Of a stretch of DNA of 64,000 bases, positions 32,780 to 45,649 are shown one piece after another (within the stretch, counting starts at the first letter, position 1; each line of letters starts with the position of its first letter). Below the pieces are notes generated by a model. That model did not search any database and was not told where the DNA came from. It saw only the letters and a program-made list of their open reading frames with translations. The position numbers and the translations under genes are program-made. The DNA is from Reticulitermes speratus (Eukaryota > Arthropoda > Insecta > Blattodea > Rhinotermitidae). The stretch is taken from assembly GCA_021186555.1 (NCBI GenBank), contig JAJKFL010000013.1:38677644-38741643 (forward strand), in the 5' to 3' direction.

Positions 32780-33655
32780 GATATTCGACTCAGCTTAAAA
32801 GTATATACGTTTCAGTAGGTAGTATTGACATTACGCATCTCGCTTAAAAGGTGGTACAGAAGAGGCATATATAATTTGATTAACGTAGAAATGTGAGATA
32901 ATTTTATGTAGCATAAGCAGTATATGGAATTAGATACACATGTAACTTATATTTATAATGAATTTTACTTGGCGTCTTAGTATATTAATTAGAAGCCCAT
33001 CAACATGAAGCAACAATTTTCCGTGCTTCAGTAAAAACCTTATTAATATTCATATAAATACATTTTGTTTGTAGCAGAAAATAATCGGAACAAATGACAC
33101 TCTATGAACTAATTATTACGTGTATAAGTGTCCTTACTTTTTATGTACTCTCTTACTGATATTTCATTCAAAATTCTTGTACTTTTCTGTTAAACCATGT
33201 AAATAGATTACTTGATGTTCTAGTACCAATTATTCTTAAAGTTTCTAAATATAATTTTTTCAGTCAGGTTTATTTGTTACAAATAAACAAATTTATCTGT
33301 GATTATATTATAAATAATGTAGCATAAATAGTTATACGGCAAAAACCGAGTAATAGATATTTAATTATTTTTTAAAACATTACTCCAATGTACCTTCTAT
33401 ACTTCAAGGACGTACCAGTAATTACCTTCCATCAGATTTATTTAGTATGCATACTAAGATAAGCTCGAATAACACTGTAAGTCTTCACGAAATAAGACCG
33501 AATTATGATAAATTATTAAAGAAAGTCGCAACCTTCAAGGTACATTTAACTTTTTAAAAGCGAAAAATAAAAATAATTTTCTATCCAATGTTCCCCGATA
33601 TTCCAAAAAAAAAAAAAAAGCTTTGTTTTTTTGGAAGGTTTCAAGGCTTCGCCCT
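32780..33655. other. Downstream of exon 2: intron 2 or 3' UTR, AT-rich
   Basis: No recognisable coding. An aataaa (33284) precedes a K-box-like TGTGAT by about 13 bases. Confidence 0.35.
33297..33304 (+). promoter_or_regulatory. K-box-like motif CTGTGATT
   Basis: The TGTGAT core matches the K box found in 3' UTRs of Bearded and E(spl) genes, a miRNA seed target. A six-base core is expected by chance every few kb, and no Brd box or GY box was found nearby. Confidence 0.2.
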
Positions 33656-33689
33656 TTTGTCATACTGGTAAGAGCAACATGTAGTTGAA

Positions 33690-33855
33690 GATGATTTTGG
33701 TGCGTTGGTGGAATGATATTGGCAGGGGAAAACCAAATAGCACGGAGAAAACCCTGTCCTGTTGTCACTTTGTCCACCATAAATCTCAAATGGACTGACC
33801 CCGGAACGAACCGGGCCTCTGCGGTGAGAAGCCTGAGCCATGGCACGCACATTTA
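33690..33855 (-). mobile_element. SINE-A, antisense copy
   Basis: Body blocks caggggaaaaccaaatagca, cctgtcctgttgtcactttg, tccaccataaatctcaaatg; head gaacgaaccgggcctctgcg, then gcctgagccatggcacg. Confidence 0.75.
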
Positions 33856-33859
33856 AGGG

Positions 33860-35125
33860 CAATAGTTAACCTGTACGATAATTAGGGATTCGGACCGTAC
33901 CGCGCAGTAAACACACTCCGACTCAGCTTTAAAAAATATTCAGTTTACGCAGCTTGTGAAAGAATCGCTGTTTGTTCTGAGATAAACACAAAACACATAA
34001 ATACACTGTGTGGACATAACGTAGAATTTGTGAATGTTAAACATGGTGGTACATATAGTAACCACTGAGTTGTAAAGAGCTAACCACCTGCCCAGAGCAA
34101 ATTCTTATTTGAGACGGTATAGTTCCATTCCACACTATCCTACCCGATTTATTTACGATCCTTTTTTTTTTTTTCATATTTAACTCTCATACATCCACAC
34201 CTAGTTCTTGCAAGCGGTCTCATTCCTTTACCTTTTCCAACTAAACTCCTTTACGCATTTCTCTTACGCATTATGTGTGCAACATCTTCCGGCCATCTTT
34301 CCCTTCTTGCTTTGATCACGTTAATAATGATGATAACAATACAGTATTTACAAAAATTAGCAATTTATTATAATAAATTATCGATAATTATCGAAACAAA
34401 AACATGTTTGTCCCATACTAACTGGATGTTCTGTCTTCCAATCGCAAATAAATTGCAAAATCTTGCGTGTTTTACAGCTTTCAACCATAACACCACACGT
34501 TGACTTGGGCTGCAGCCAGGTGCTGTTTTGGACTTAACGCTTGGTTAAACCATGGTCAAGAACTGGGAGTAGAAATATCGAGAGGCATGTTGGGGCATCA
34601 ATAATGAATTTCTAATTTATGTTAATGTTGTAGTTTGATAGCTGTGACTTGCATTGATTATAGATATTAAAGCGATATGTGAATGTAATGTCAGGGCATG
34701 ATAAATTACTTTCAGAGTCACTGAGCCAATATCAAAATTCTGATGACCAAGATGAATGTATTCGGTTTATAATGGATTCACAGCGTTCTGCCGTCCATGA
34801 CATGCAGAAGCCAGTAATGAATATAGTGAATGCTATCGAAGGGAGGGCTGGTCCGCCTACCTACACCACGCCAATTTATTATGCGTGTTAATACAGTCTG
34901 TGGGTTTCTTTGGGTTGGCTGCTCCTTCCTCAACACGACCTCTGTTCCTAATGCAGCCCTTACGTCCCGAAATTACTTACTTAACAAAGGTCTGACGTGT
35001 AGGCGCACGATTTAAATGAAGGTTTCTGATATTCATTGCCACCTTCATAATTACATTTTCTGATGATCGTAAATTTTTGTTCATATTGTATACGTATTTT
35101 TATTTCTTGCGCCGTATGGGAGTTG
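33860..35125. other. No firm feature
   Basis: A 70-codon frame at 34679 (MSGHDKLLSESLSQ...) has no recognised family. Otherwise nothing supported. Confidence 0.35.
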
Positions 35126-35127
35126 AG

Positions 35128-35420
35128 CCGGGATAGTGTAGACGGCATAGCGACTAGCGAGGGGCTGGACGATCCCGGGTTTGAATCCCGGCTGGGGCAT
35201 GAAATTTCCTCTTCTTCAAAACAGTCCAGACCGTCTCTGGGGCCCAATCAACTTCCTTCTCAATGGCTACCGGTGTTCTTTTCTGGGGTTAAAGCAGCCG
35301 AGACGTGAAGTTGACCACTCATCTCCATCTAGTGCCGAGGTTAATGAGTGGAGATATGCTTCTACTCCCCCTAGCCCTATATGCCTTCATAACATGGACA
35401 GGGGCAACTTTACCTGTATC
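35128..35420 (+). mobile_element. SINE-C, full length
   Basis: A complete head (gccgggatagtgtagacggc, then gatcccgggtttgaatcccg) and body to ccctatatgccttcataaca. One of the best family copies. Confidence 0.85.
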
Positions 35421-35483
35421 TTTTGCCGTATGACATTTCAGGTTCTAATGTCCGTGAGCATTAAAGTTACTGCCTTCCTGGGG

Positions 35484-35592
35484 ATGACGCCGTGTAGTTT
35501 GTGGATAGATATAAGTTTTTTGTCAACATATAGCCGCCATTTTCAAAGTGACTCCCCCTGAAGATCGAGGAAATGGGTTTCTCCAAAGCGTT
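35484..35592 (+). mobile_element. GACGCCGTGTA family fragment with hairpin motif
   Basis: gatgacgccgtgtagtttgt lies 75 bases before a motif copy (cctgaagatCGAGGaaatgggtttCTCCaaagcg), the same linkage as at 55.0 and 55.9 kb. Confidence 0.5.
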
Positions 35593-36128
35593 GGTACCTA
35601 CGTACCAGACATCCTGTAAGGCCTTAATCTAAATGAAAGCAGATTTAGATATATATGTTACGTATTATACAATACAATTCACGTTTCTAAGACCGTTGTC
35701 TTGAAGTACTGAGAATTAGTTGTAGGTCATAAACTACAGTCCTACATTTCAAGAATCTTGAACGGAAATGGATTTAACAATCACGAAGCAACTTATAAAA
35801 TCTTGTTTTTAAAGTACCTTGTTCGGATTGCAGTTTTTTTTATTTAATTCTCTTGTTCCAGAACATGTGTTTTGAAATTAACTGCGTAACAGTGGTAATG
35901 TCAGTGCTAAGTGTGAAGTATCTTACCTTAAAAATTGTAATGAAACTATTCAGTTTCAAGCCCAGTAAAAGTTTTTACTTCTGCTTAATTTTTAGTGCTT
36001 TAAACACAATGAAGATGTACCCTGTTGAAGGCATTTTTTTTGGCGCTAATCAATAAGGACATTATGCAAAGCAGAATTCTACCAATTTTGGGGATCTCAT
36101 AGAAGTTTTGTCGAAAATCTGTGTTTTC

Positions 36129-36205
36129 TGGGATGTTGCGCCTTGTCGACGTAGGCGTCTAGACCTTAAAGGTAGTACACTTCTCCGAAACGTCGACAAG
36201 ACGTG
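36129..36205. repeat. Inverted repeat CTTGTCGACG
   Basis: Arms at 36142 and 36191. Preceded by ctgggatgttgcg, the mark of the GACGCCGTGTA family. Confidence 0.55.
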
Positions 36206-37220
36206 ACATGGCTAGGAGAATTGAATTTTCAAGAAGAATTCTACAACAGCGGAATCTAAATAATTGTTCTTAAAATGCGTTAAAATGACAATATTACAAA
36301 ACACACACACACGTGTATGTTCAGCCACCCACCTACCCACCTTCCTACACCTACAAACACATACATTCGAACCCACACACACCTGGAAATAAATAAAACA
36401 CACGTCTTCTTTTTTTTTTTTTTTCAAGTTAATAAAACTTTATTAATTAGTTAAATGTATTTTTTGCTTTGTTTAAAACAGTAATAGATTGCACTGTCTA
36501 TGGTTATAGGCCCTCTGCCTCAATCCTACATAGACTGCATGATGCGCATGTAAATATGTCACTGCCCACTTGATGTCAAAAGTCATGTATTGCCGGATGT
36601 ACATTCTGTTCTTGACGACAGTGGGACGTGCATGTTTAATGACAGCTATAAATCTTAAAGAAACAATCTTCGTAGAAAATTTCTTGTTTTTAATTTCAGT
36701 AACAATTTGTGATGTTTATCGAGGAAGTTGTACATGAGTTATGCTTTTGTTTGTTTTCACTATTGTGCAGCCAGGAAGTGAAATAAAGAATTAAAAGCTC
36801 AAATGAAGCTAGGTTATGTGATACTGATAAAATGACACCTGTGATAGATACTATTACTTATTGTGCTTTTGTTTGTGTTCTGTAATACATTTGATATTAT
36901 TATTATCATTATTTTTAATTTAATAAAGTTTTGGTAATTACAGCTTTAATTATTATTTGTGATTATGATTTTTTATTTCGGCTACTCTTGTATAATAAAT
37001 ATTATATTCCACTTTGCTACATTCGTATTGCATTATTTCTCGTATCCTTTCCTTTAGGTTCGTATGAAGTAGGATCTGAATTTCTATGTGTAGTTCCGAC
37101 CAGCTTCGCTACTTAAAGAATTAAAAGCAGTATTTCGAATAATTCTATAATTTTTTAAAATAGATTATAACTTCGACAGTAATAAATACATTTACCTTAG
37201 AAATGCCCTACCCTTTTCTT
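36206..37220. other. No recognised feature
   Basis: Short AC run (36301) and T run (36410). Nothing else supported. Confidence 0.35.
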
Positions 37221-37745
37221 CCCATATACACATGCAGTCGAACCCTGTTATAACGACATCGGTTTATGCAACACCTCGTCTATAACGTCAGATATTCTGT
37301 GGTACCAATTAATTCCTCACTGTTAACCATAACATGTGCTCCTCGGTTATAACGACACTCGTTTATAACATCTCAAAATATTCAGTCCCTTTCATGACGT
37401 TGGGGCACGCGTTGGCGTAGTTGGTTGAGGCACTACGCTACAAACCGGAACGTCGCGGGTTCGATTTCCGATGGTGTCACTGGAATTTTTCATTGACATA
37501 ATCGTTTCGGTCGCACTATGGCCCTGGGGTCGACTCAGCCTCTAATAGAAATGAGTAACAGGAATCTTTCCTGGGGGGGGGGGGATAAAGGCGGCCGGTG
37601 CTTAGGGTTGACAACCTTGCCACCTTCATGTGCCGATTGTCTAAAAAATCTGGGAGCCTCAACCTCCTGGATCCCTAAAGGCCTGTCAAGGCCTGTAATG
37701 GGATTGCTTGCTTTTTATGACGTTATAACCGAGTTCGACTCTATA
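37219..37745. mobile_element. Tigger-like MITE split by SINE-B
   Basis: The left end gcagtcgaaccctgttataa and right end ttataaccgagttcgactct are inverted repeats of the pogo/Tigger type (CAGTCGAACCTCGGTTATAA style). The interior repeats tcggttataacgac. SINE-B (37402-37713) is inserted and flanked by ttcatgacgtt / tttatgacgtt. Confidence 0.6.
37402..37713 (+). mobile_element. SINE-B nested in the Tigger-like MITE
   Basis: Head gttggcgtagttggttgagg, body to aaggcctgtcaaggcctgta. TSD about 11 bases with one mismatch. A G run (37574-37583) interrupts cctggggggg. Confidence 0.85.
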
Positions 37746-38600
37746 TAAAAAAATGACCAAAAATGATCATGGAGTACCGGGGACCCTTGCTCCTGAGGTT
37801 AAGAATGCATGGAGTTTGCATGCGTTTTGTGTTTATTTATTATACACTTTAGGTCGCTGTCAGTATATCAGTCTACATGACATCCGATGATTGATTGATG
37901 GACGATGAAACAGAAAGGGTTTGGAAGGAGGCGGTTGTAGTACAACTGCACCACTCTCTTGGCAATTGCCTAGAGGAAATGAGCTGATCCAGGAAAAACA
38001 TCTCGCAGGATAGGCAGCGTCTCGGCCGACATTTGAACCAAGAACTTCCCGAATAAAAATCTGTAGCGTTACCACTAAACTAACCTTGCCCGTGCTACAT
38101 CCCCACTCTCTCATGCGTCTTCAAGCAGTAGTGCTTAATGGAGCACAGAGATAACTTGCAATATACGTTTACTATCCCTAATAGAAAGCTGATAGTATTG
38201 CAGAAGGGAAATATAAATTTGGGCGCCATATCAAACTAGGCAGAAAATTGCTGTAAATCATCACTGTCGAAATACTAATTATTAGTTAAATTTATAATGT
38301 GAATTTTTTATTATATGGCCTAATCATTCAACCAGCGAAATTTATACTGTTGCGTGGATTGAAGGAAAGTTGTTCTTGTTGTATAGTGGCGAAATAAGCA
38401 GTTGCAATGATGTTGTTATGTTGCCAGTTGAAGGAAGAAAGGTTAGGCATGTTCATGATTCAATTTGTTTTCAAGAATTTTCCATTGAAATTACAAAGGG
38501 CTTTTATGTTAGATTTTTATAATTGACAACTCAGTCGACCGCAACTTTCGGTAACTACGTTACATTTCATGGACTAGGCCTACAATGTATTTTGTGGGAT
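37746..38600. other. No recognised feature
   Basis: Possible SINE-C scrap near 37775-37825 (ctgaggttaagaatgcatgg). Otherwise nothing. Confidence 0.3.
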
Positions 38601-38604
38601 ACGT

Positions 38605-38705
38605 GTTGCACAAAGTGGCACTGGGACAAGTTTTCCTCCGAGTGATTGCGTTTAACCCCTCTTAGCTACATCTCACGAATTCTTCATACACATTCATTCA
38701 TATGC
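38605..38705 (+). mobile_element. SINE-A body fragment
   Basis: cacaaagtggcactgggaca and agttttcctccgagtgattg. The head is absent. Confidence 0.6.
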
Positions 38706-38709
38706 CACC

Positions 38710-40070
38710 AAGCCTACACATGAACTGAGCAAGTGCTGGCTTCACTAAATAAAACACAAATGCCTACCAGCTTATATCTTAACGTGAATTTCAAATGGAT
38801 CCTTCGGAACCAACTTTGAAATTTAATGTGTGACTCTGACTGGAGACATATCATATATGAATCCATAAAGGGAGTATGAAAATTAAATGTCCGGAAAGAC
38901 GAAACTATGTACATACATTTCGAATAAAGAAAGAAACCAACTGCAAAATCTTTTCACGTTTCGACGGACCAGTGAAGTAACCGGATTATTGCTTTACTAA
39001 ATTACAAAGCGAAATAACTCTACGGCAACTTGTTATTACAAATAATGGAGAAAGAATCCCTCTGGACTTTTAGTAGCGGTTTGTAAAGCCTCCACAACAG
39101 ACGACATACGACCTCTTCTTCGTCGACTGCCTGCCATTCAGTAATAACAATAAGCAACGTTTTCTTTCAAACAAATTCAATAGCTCAATATTATGCTTTA
39201 GGATTCCAGAATGAATATTCTCCAATAGAAATTCTATAGCTAAATATTGCCCTTGCTGAATTACAAGCTGCAATGAACACAAAGCTTTGGTTCTTATTTC
39301 TTTCGTGCCTAAGCGAAACGTACACAAATTTGGAGAGAGAAATCAAGGCTGGTTTAAGAATTTCCTGGGCGCCATGCAATAATAAATTTGGGGACCTTAC
39401 GAAAAAGTGGCCATGATCTGACAATGCAGATATATAAATGTAAGGTTTTACATATAAAATATATTTGACACATCTGAAATATGCCCAGCTCTTATGGCCT
39501 CCATCCCACCCCAAAATTTGGGGCCCCATACAGCCTCACAGATTGCGATAATAGTTTTCGTATTTTATAATAAAGGTAGGCGGATGTTTCAAATTGTCGT
39601 CTACTGGGTTATGACATCGAAAGCGGCTACAAGTGTTTGAAAGGTACATACTGTCTTCATTCTCTGAAGATGATGCACTATGTTCGACGGATCTATATCA
39701 ATCACTGAGCTAAAAATTCAGTATTTTGACCCCTGGCAACATACTTTATGGGCCCATCCCTAAGCAACCCTGGAGTTCGCGGTTGTTGCATTTGCAAGTA
39801 ACTTTCAACACGCACAACGTTCCCTCTTACAGCTGCACAAACCTGCTACTGCTCTGAGCAGAAAACTTTTACACGACCTGATGACTGCGCGGCACTTTAA
39901 AAGATTTTTGTAATATAAATAATAACAATATTTACAATCAAAATTGAAAAATTCCTGCTGCGCGGAAACAACTGAGTGTGCGCGGGAGCATTTCAGTTAC
40001 TGCGCGGCCTCGCACCTACGAAACTTAGAGGGGACATTGAACACGGATTATAATTTTCATTATCGGTAAA
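38710..40070. other. No recognised feature
   Basis: Overlapping - strand frames (39070-39529) have no known motif. Confidence 0.35.
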
Positions 40071-40077
40071 AAGGTAA

Positions 40078-40168
40078 ATTTTTCTCTGTCCACGCCATGA
40101 AGGCATTTAGAGGGGTAGAGGTAGAGCTCCACTCATTATTGACCTTGGCACTAGATGGAGGTGTTTTC
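40078..40168 (-). mobile_element. SINE-C 3' fragment
   Basis: cacgccatgaaggcatttag, agctccactcattattgacc and ggcactagatggaggtg. Confidence 0.65.
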
Positions 40169-40418
40169 ATAACTGGAGCATCAGAAATCTTATAAGGTTT
40201 GAGATTCTCAAAGCGGTGATTAAATAATACTGTCTTTAGGGTAGTGTCACCTGCAGTTGGAAAGGTATGAGGCTTTTGGAGGAACCTGATACCTCCATTT
40301 ATTGACCTATTTTACTTCCATAAAATTCTTTAGTTCTTATCAAGACTTTCCAGTGGCTCACTTCCTGCTCCTGTTTCTTATGTCTGTACCTTACCTCTCC
40401 GTGCATCATACTTTTGTC

Positions 40419-40453
40419 CCCTGTAGATGGAGGCATGAGGTTCTTCCGAAACA
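40419..40453 (+). repeat. Dispersed hairpin motif (long-stem type)
   Basis: cctgtagatGGAGgcatgaggttCTTCCgaaacatt. Near-identical in plan to the copy at 56.0 kb. Confidence 0.55.
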
Positions 40454-40893
40454 TTGGTACTTATTTAGTAAACTGCACGCCGTCACAACTCTGAAGACAA
40501 TATGTTAAAGGCCTAACTGCTTTAGAAGTACAGTTACACATGTGCCCTCTTTTGGAAGGCCATGATAGCTGTGGCTGATTTTATTTTGAGCCCTCGGGGC
40601 GTGTCGTAGACAGCGGAGATGAAGAGACCTTAACGGCATTCCAAGGGATCCTCTGACTTGCACCTGCCCTTTGTTTCGACTCCTTGATTTGAGGGCCGTA
40701 ATTCGACCTGTTTCAAGTCCAGGCCTGAGACATGTTTAGCTGATTCTCTAAACGTTAAATCTTTCAGGTTACACATTTGAACAATTTTCCCAGCCTCAGC
40801 TGGCCTGCCTACGTGGACTGAAAACCCACAGTGCTACAATGAGACTTGCGGGTAATCCAGTCAAAACACTATTGTATTCTTTTCAACTACAGG

Positions 40894-40919
40894 TTTCGGC
40901 CTAAAAGGCCATCTTCAAG
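40894..40919 (-). repeat. Dispersed hairpin motif
   Basis: - strand: cttgaagatGGCCTtttAGGCCgaaacc. Five perfect pairs and a three-base loop. Confidence 0.65.
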
Positions 40920-41105
40920 TTGAACGTAAGAATAAAAAAATATATGTACACAGTTCATACGGAATCGAGATCTGGAAACCTCACAATTTGCACTGTTATG
41001 TGCGTATACATAACATGGGGAGAATAGCATTGGGAAATAGAGTTTATATAACTATGTCTGTAGTTTTTAACAAGACAGGCAATATACGTATAAATATAAC
41101 ATTCA

Positions 41106-41581
41106 GACGCATTCACGTAACCATTGTTGCCGTGGAAAAGCAATAATATTATGATTGTGTGTTTATAGCTTTAGTTATCCAGCAATGCGCGTGTGCCTTG
41201 TAATCTGTGGCCTGTCCGGCTTTACCATATTTTACCACACTCTCTCATAAGCAGCATGATTTTCGGAAAAAAGTTATTGAACATAAGATGTGTGTTTTAA
41301 CTATCTCTACAATTTTTCCTGAAACATTTCTCATTCTAAGAAGAATTCAGCGAGATATTATCATAAATATACTTAGATCTTCAAGTAAAGTACCCGTTAT
41401 TCTTAACATATTTTAATGAAACTTGAATTTTCTCGACAGATTTTAATAAAATAGTAATATATAAAGTTTTATGAAACTCTTTTCAGTGGGAGCCGAGTTG
41501 TTCCATTCGGCCAGATAGAGAGACGGACAGACATGACGAAGCTAATATCGCTTTTCGCAATTTTACGAAGGCAGCTAAAAA
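41106..41581 (-). mobile_element. TIR-470 element, copy 5
   Basis: gacgcattcacgtaaccatt at the left. Ends ttttacgaaggcagctaaa. Similarity to copies 3 and 6 extends further left (caggcaatatacgtataaat). Confidence 0.75.
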
Positions 41582-41825
41582 AGACTGGATCAATAATATA
41601 TTAATATGAAGATAAATAAGTGTTTGATTAAGCAGAGGAAAAACTTTAACTTTCTTACCTTTATCACAGAACTGACTGAAAATTCCTGTCGTTTCGTCAG
41701 TCATTCGAGGAAAACATCGCGGAAGTATGCCTGCATCAAATTACGTCACAACTCCGTACTTCCGAATTATTTCAGATTCGTTGTTCAGTAAGTAATTTGA
41801 TGTAAAATCTATGCTTTATAATCTT

Positions 41826-42063
41826 AGCCAGCGTAGGTCTGTGGCCGCTCGATTGCTGGTATCGCCGGTTCGAATCCCACTGAGGGCATGGATGTTCGTC
41901 TCTTGTGTTTGTTGTGTGTTGTGTAGATAGCGGCCTCTGCGACGAGCTGATCAATCGTTGAGAGGAGTCCTACTGGGTGTGTGTGTCTAATTGTGTGTGA
42001 TCTGGAAACCTCAACAGTGAGGCAGCCTAACCTCGAGGGGGCTGTTGCGCCACAAAAAAAAAA
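41826..42063 (+). mobile_element. SINE-D, full length
   Basis: The tRNA-Leu/Ser-like head (gtaggtctgtggccgctcga, then ccggttcgaatcccac) is followed by the body ggcatggatgttcgtctctt, gataoriented blocks such as ggcctctgcgacgagctgat and gtcctactgggtgtgtgtgt, and ends in an A run after gttgcgccac. Confidence 0.8.
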
Positions 42064-43710
42064 CTTAACCACCGATATCTTTCTCCATTAAACCATAACT
42101 ATTTACTTATTAAGTTATTTTTTAGTGTTAGTTACTCCTGTTTATTTACCGCCTGTTTCTGATTTGATTAATTTCTGTTTTGTCCTTTATTTACTTCTAA
42201 TACATCGTATTTCTAAAAATGCTCTCTAAGATTTAATGTAACACAAATATATTACGCTCGTTTGAGCTGTGGCGCCGTATAGCCTGTTATGTGATTTAGT
42301 GTCTTTCGGAGTATCCTTGAATTCGTAAACTGAATTCGAGGCAGCAGATTCTTCCAAGACCTTGGTATCTATCAGGCTAGATGACGTCACTTTTCTTCAG
42401 ACCACAATCTTGTTACTGTCGTGAGAACCTCAAATATACTGTAATAATGTCGATAACAGAACTCCTGTGTAACAGAAGCACCTGGGTCCAGGTGCACACC
42501 CGGAATTCTTCGTTGGAGGGGCGCTGACCCTGAGGCTATACATAATTTATGTTCGATTTTAAAAATTATGTCATAAAAATCATGTTGTAAGTATAACATA
42601 ATACTGCTTGCAACTGCATTGATATACATACAAATATAACTACATGTTCCATGACTCAATCACAGAGTCCTATCTTCTTGTTTTTTACAATTGTATTAAT
42701 TTTTTTTCAAAATTCTAATGTACTGCTCATCAGCCGATTTCAGTGGATTATTTCGGTTGAAGGGTAAATCGAGTAAAGCTTTTGATATCATAATATCTAT
42801 AAAATTTGTGGTTTTAAATTTCGGTTTTCGGGTGTTTGGGGGGGGGGGCTGTAGCCCGGCAGCCCCCTCCCCTTGGGTGCGCCCTGCTTGGGTCGCAGTT
42901 TGCACATGTCGAATAGACCTTAGGTAGTTTAATAGCATGAAACCTATGGACTTTGAAGCCCACAGGAGCCTACTGGTAGAGTACATTGTTTAGGCTGTTC
43001 CAAATAGTTTTCAATTTAAGACAGGAAGTTTCGTGTGCCTTACTATAAATTGGACGGACGTTGCAGCGAAGGTAAGAACATGCCCCTCGTAATACACAAA
43101 GGGACAGAAGCGAAGAGCAATGCAAAGTCTTTCAGATGTCAGCGTCGAAAAAGTTATATCATAAAAGATTAACCAATACAGTAAATTTTCTCTAAACACC
43201 CGGTGCCCAATATTTCCACACAACAGTTTGAACGTATCCTTTGCAATGCGACCAGTGGAGCGTAAAATATAGAGAAGAATCTGTCTCACAAAGTAATGAC
43301 TGAAAGATGACCATCTTCAGAAAATCTTAACAAAACAGTTCATCAGCTGGTAAAGTGGATTTGCACGAAAGGGAACAAACCCTAGATGCAGTCACGTGAT
43401 TGTGAGCTGCCTCTAGTTCTGTGGCCATCTACAAAGACCTGCTTACTTTTTGAAGGAGAAATACTTTAGAAGTGACCACTTTTCCTCATATTGGTCTGGA
43501 GCTTTCTTCAGTTTGCCAACAAAGAAGTTCGCCACCTGTTTTGTTACACTCCAGTGGTTCAGTCAGGAGTGTACAGATACTCTTACAGTGTTACTGCGGT
43601 AACGCCCTTTCTAACAACTGCAGTTCTGTGCAGAATTGCCACCTTTAGCGTAGGTGTGTAGGTCTATGTGACATAGGTGCCTGTGTGTGTATTTAGTAGG
43701 TTACTGCAGT
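42064..43710. other. No recognised feature
   Basis: G run at 42838-42848. The - strand frame at 43011-43289 has no known motif. Nothing supported. Confidence 0.35.
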
Positions 43711-43715
43711 ACGTG

Positions 43716-43945
43716 TAACGGTAGAGGTATAGCTCCACTCATTCTTAACCTCGACGCTAGATAGAGATGACTGGTCAACATCACGCTCCGGCAGCTTTAA
43801 CCCCTGGAAAGAATTGCGGTGCCATTTGAATAGGAAGAGGGTAGGCCTCAGAGTCCACATGGATCTTTAGGAGAAAAATTTCTCGTCCCTGCAGGGATTC
43901 GAACCCCTGACCTTATAGACTCTAGGCTAGTGACAACGCTACATG
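43716..43945 (-). mobile_element. SINE-C, near full length
   Basis: Body tatagctccactcattcttaac then gaattgcggtgccatttg; head gcagggattcgaacccctga, intact B-box on the - strand. Confidence 0.8.
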
Positions 43946-44017
43946 TAGGCCTATAGGCCTATAAGTTTATTTGTGTATAATCGAGTCTTCGTTTATTTCA
44001 CGACGTTTCTTTCACTG

Positions 44018-44322
44018 CATGGATACGCGGTGGCGCAATTGGTTGAGGCACTGCGCTACAAGCCGGAAGGTCGTGGGTTCGATTCACGATGGTGTAATTG
44101 GAATTTTTCATTGACATAATCTTTTCGGCCGCACTGTGGTCCTGGGTTCGACTCAGCCTCTAACAGAAATGAGTACCAGGAATATTTCCTGGGGGGTAAA
44201 GGCTGCCGGTGCGTAGGGCTGACAACCTTATCACCTTCATGTGCCGATTGTCTAGAAATCTGGGAGCCTCAACCTCCTGGAACCCTAAGGGCCTCTCCAG
44301 GCCTGTAATGGGATTGTTTTTT
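44018..44322 (+). mobile_element. SINE-B, full length, with TSD
   Basis: Head gcggtggcgcaattggttga, B-box-like gtcgtgggttcgattcacga. 3' end ctgtaatgggattg plus T run. TSD tttcactgc (44009 and 44328). Confidence 0.85.
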
Positions 44323-44611
44323 TTTTTTTTCACTGCGTCCGTTTTACAGTGCGGAATGGTAGAGTAGTCTTGAGTAAAGAACTGTAAAGAATGCGAGAGG
44401 CTGTCTCGTGACACGTGCTAAGGCACGGTCTTAATATCTGTCTGAAATTACTGAGTCAAACCGCACATACGCACGATTTAAAGGCCATTTTCGGGTTGAT
44501 GCTCAAAGTAACGGCCAGAAAGACGTCAACTCGGGATTTCTAATCATTCAACTGCAGTGCTCCATACAAAAGTATGTGGATACCTATCTGCGTATGTGTG
44601 TGAAGTTGATG

Positions 44612-44855
44612 TAAATTTCTCCCCGTGCACGCTATGAACTTATATGGGGGGAGTGGAGATATAGATTACAGTGTTCAAGTTTACGCTTCAGCCGCTTTAC
44701 CTCTGGAGAAAGAGCCCCCGGTATCCAGTAAACAGGAGGTTTTTTGGGCTTCAGAGACAGTCTACACATTATGAAAAAAAAAAAAAAACTGATGTCTTTT
44801 CCGGGAATCAAACCATGATTACTTTATCGTCTAGCCCGTATTTTAGTCATTGTAT
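44612..44855 (-). mobile_element. SINE-C, diverged
   Basis: ttcagccgctttacctctgg, aaagagcccccggtatccag and gtcttttccgggaatcaaac, with an internal A run. Confidence 0.65.
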
Positions 44856-44859
44856 TGAC

Positions 44860-45645
44860 AGAGATATTCGGGCCCCATGTATATTGTTTTTTTATTAACA
44901 TCTGATTTGGTACCTGGTCAGGGTCTAGTGTCGGCCTTTTGCGAAGACGACAATTAATGTTCGGGCACCATAGAAATAGGCAAGTTGCTAGCACTATAAA
45001 TTTACAAGAAGCTCAATACCCTGTGGTATTATTGGTAGGAATTCATACAGTTTTTACAGTCGTATTAATTTAGCGTTTTGTAATATTGCTAAATTTACAA
45101 AACCTTAATAACTTTCATAAAATGTAACTTTATGAAAATAGAACCTGGTACCCCTTTCTCAGGTTCTTTTATTATTGACTCTTAGTTCGGTATTTATATC
45201 TGGTTCTTCACAGTATCGAATTTTTGACAGCCCTGACATTTTGAAATTTTAGCAGATAGTTGAAACCATCAGCTGCGGCAGTAAGGTATACACATTATTG
45301 GTCATTTTAACAAGAAAATAAGTTCCCCGTGCAAAGGAGACTTAAGGCATTTGACCATACGTACAATTGGTCCTAATGGAGGGAACTATATGAGTGGCAG
45401 CAGGCTCATAAGACGGCCGCTTTCAAAAGTCAACATGAAACTTCTCAGTCCATTAGCAATGACAATACTTGCATGTGACAGTTTGTAACGAAAGCTATCG
45501 CCTACCTGTTTCCATTGTAACAGAACTGTAAAGGACCAGAATCATACCAACCGGACCACAAGTCTTTGTCACAATTGGTGTAATAAATAGTCGAAAATAT
45601 GGCTCAGAAACTCACTACTGGTAAAATTGTGTGACATCCATATAA
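44860..45645. other. No recognised feature
   Basis: Nothing supported. Confidence 0.35.
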
Positions 45646-45649
45646 AACT

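Noticed and set aside
34679-34891. 70-codon frame MSGHDKLLSESL... as an exon
   Set aside because: No family recognised and no clear splice signals or promoter. It is downstream of exon 2 but does not code the expected PVHF block.
39070-39529. Overlapping - strand frames of 85 and 112 codons
   Set aside because: No known motif, no start context or promoter. Likely chance.
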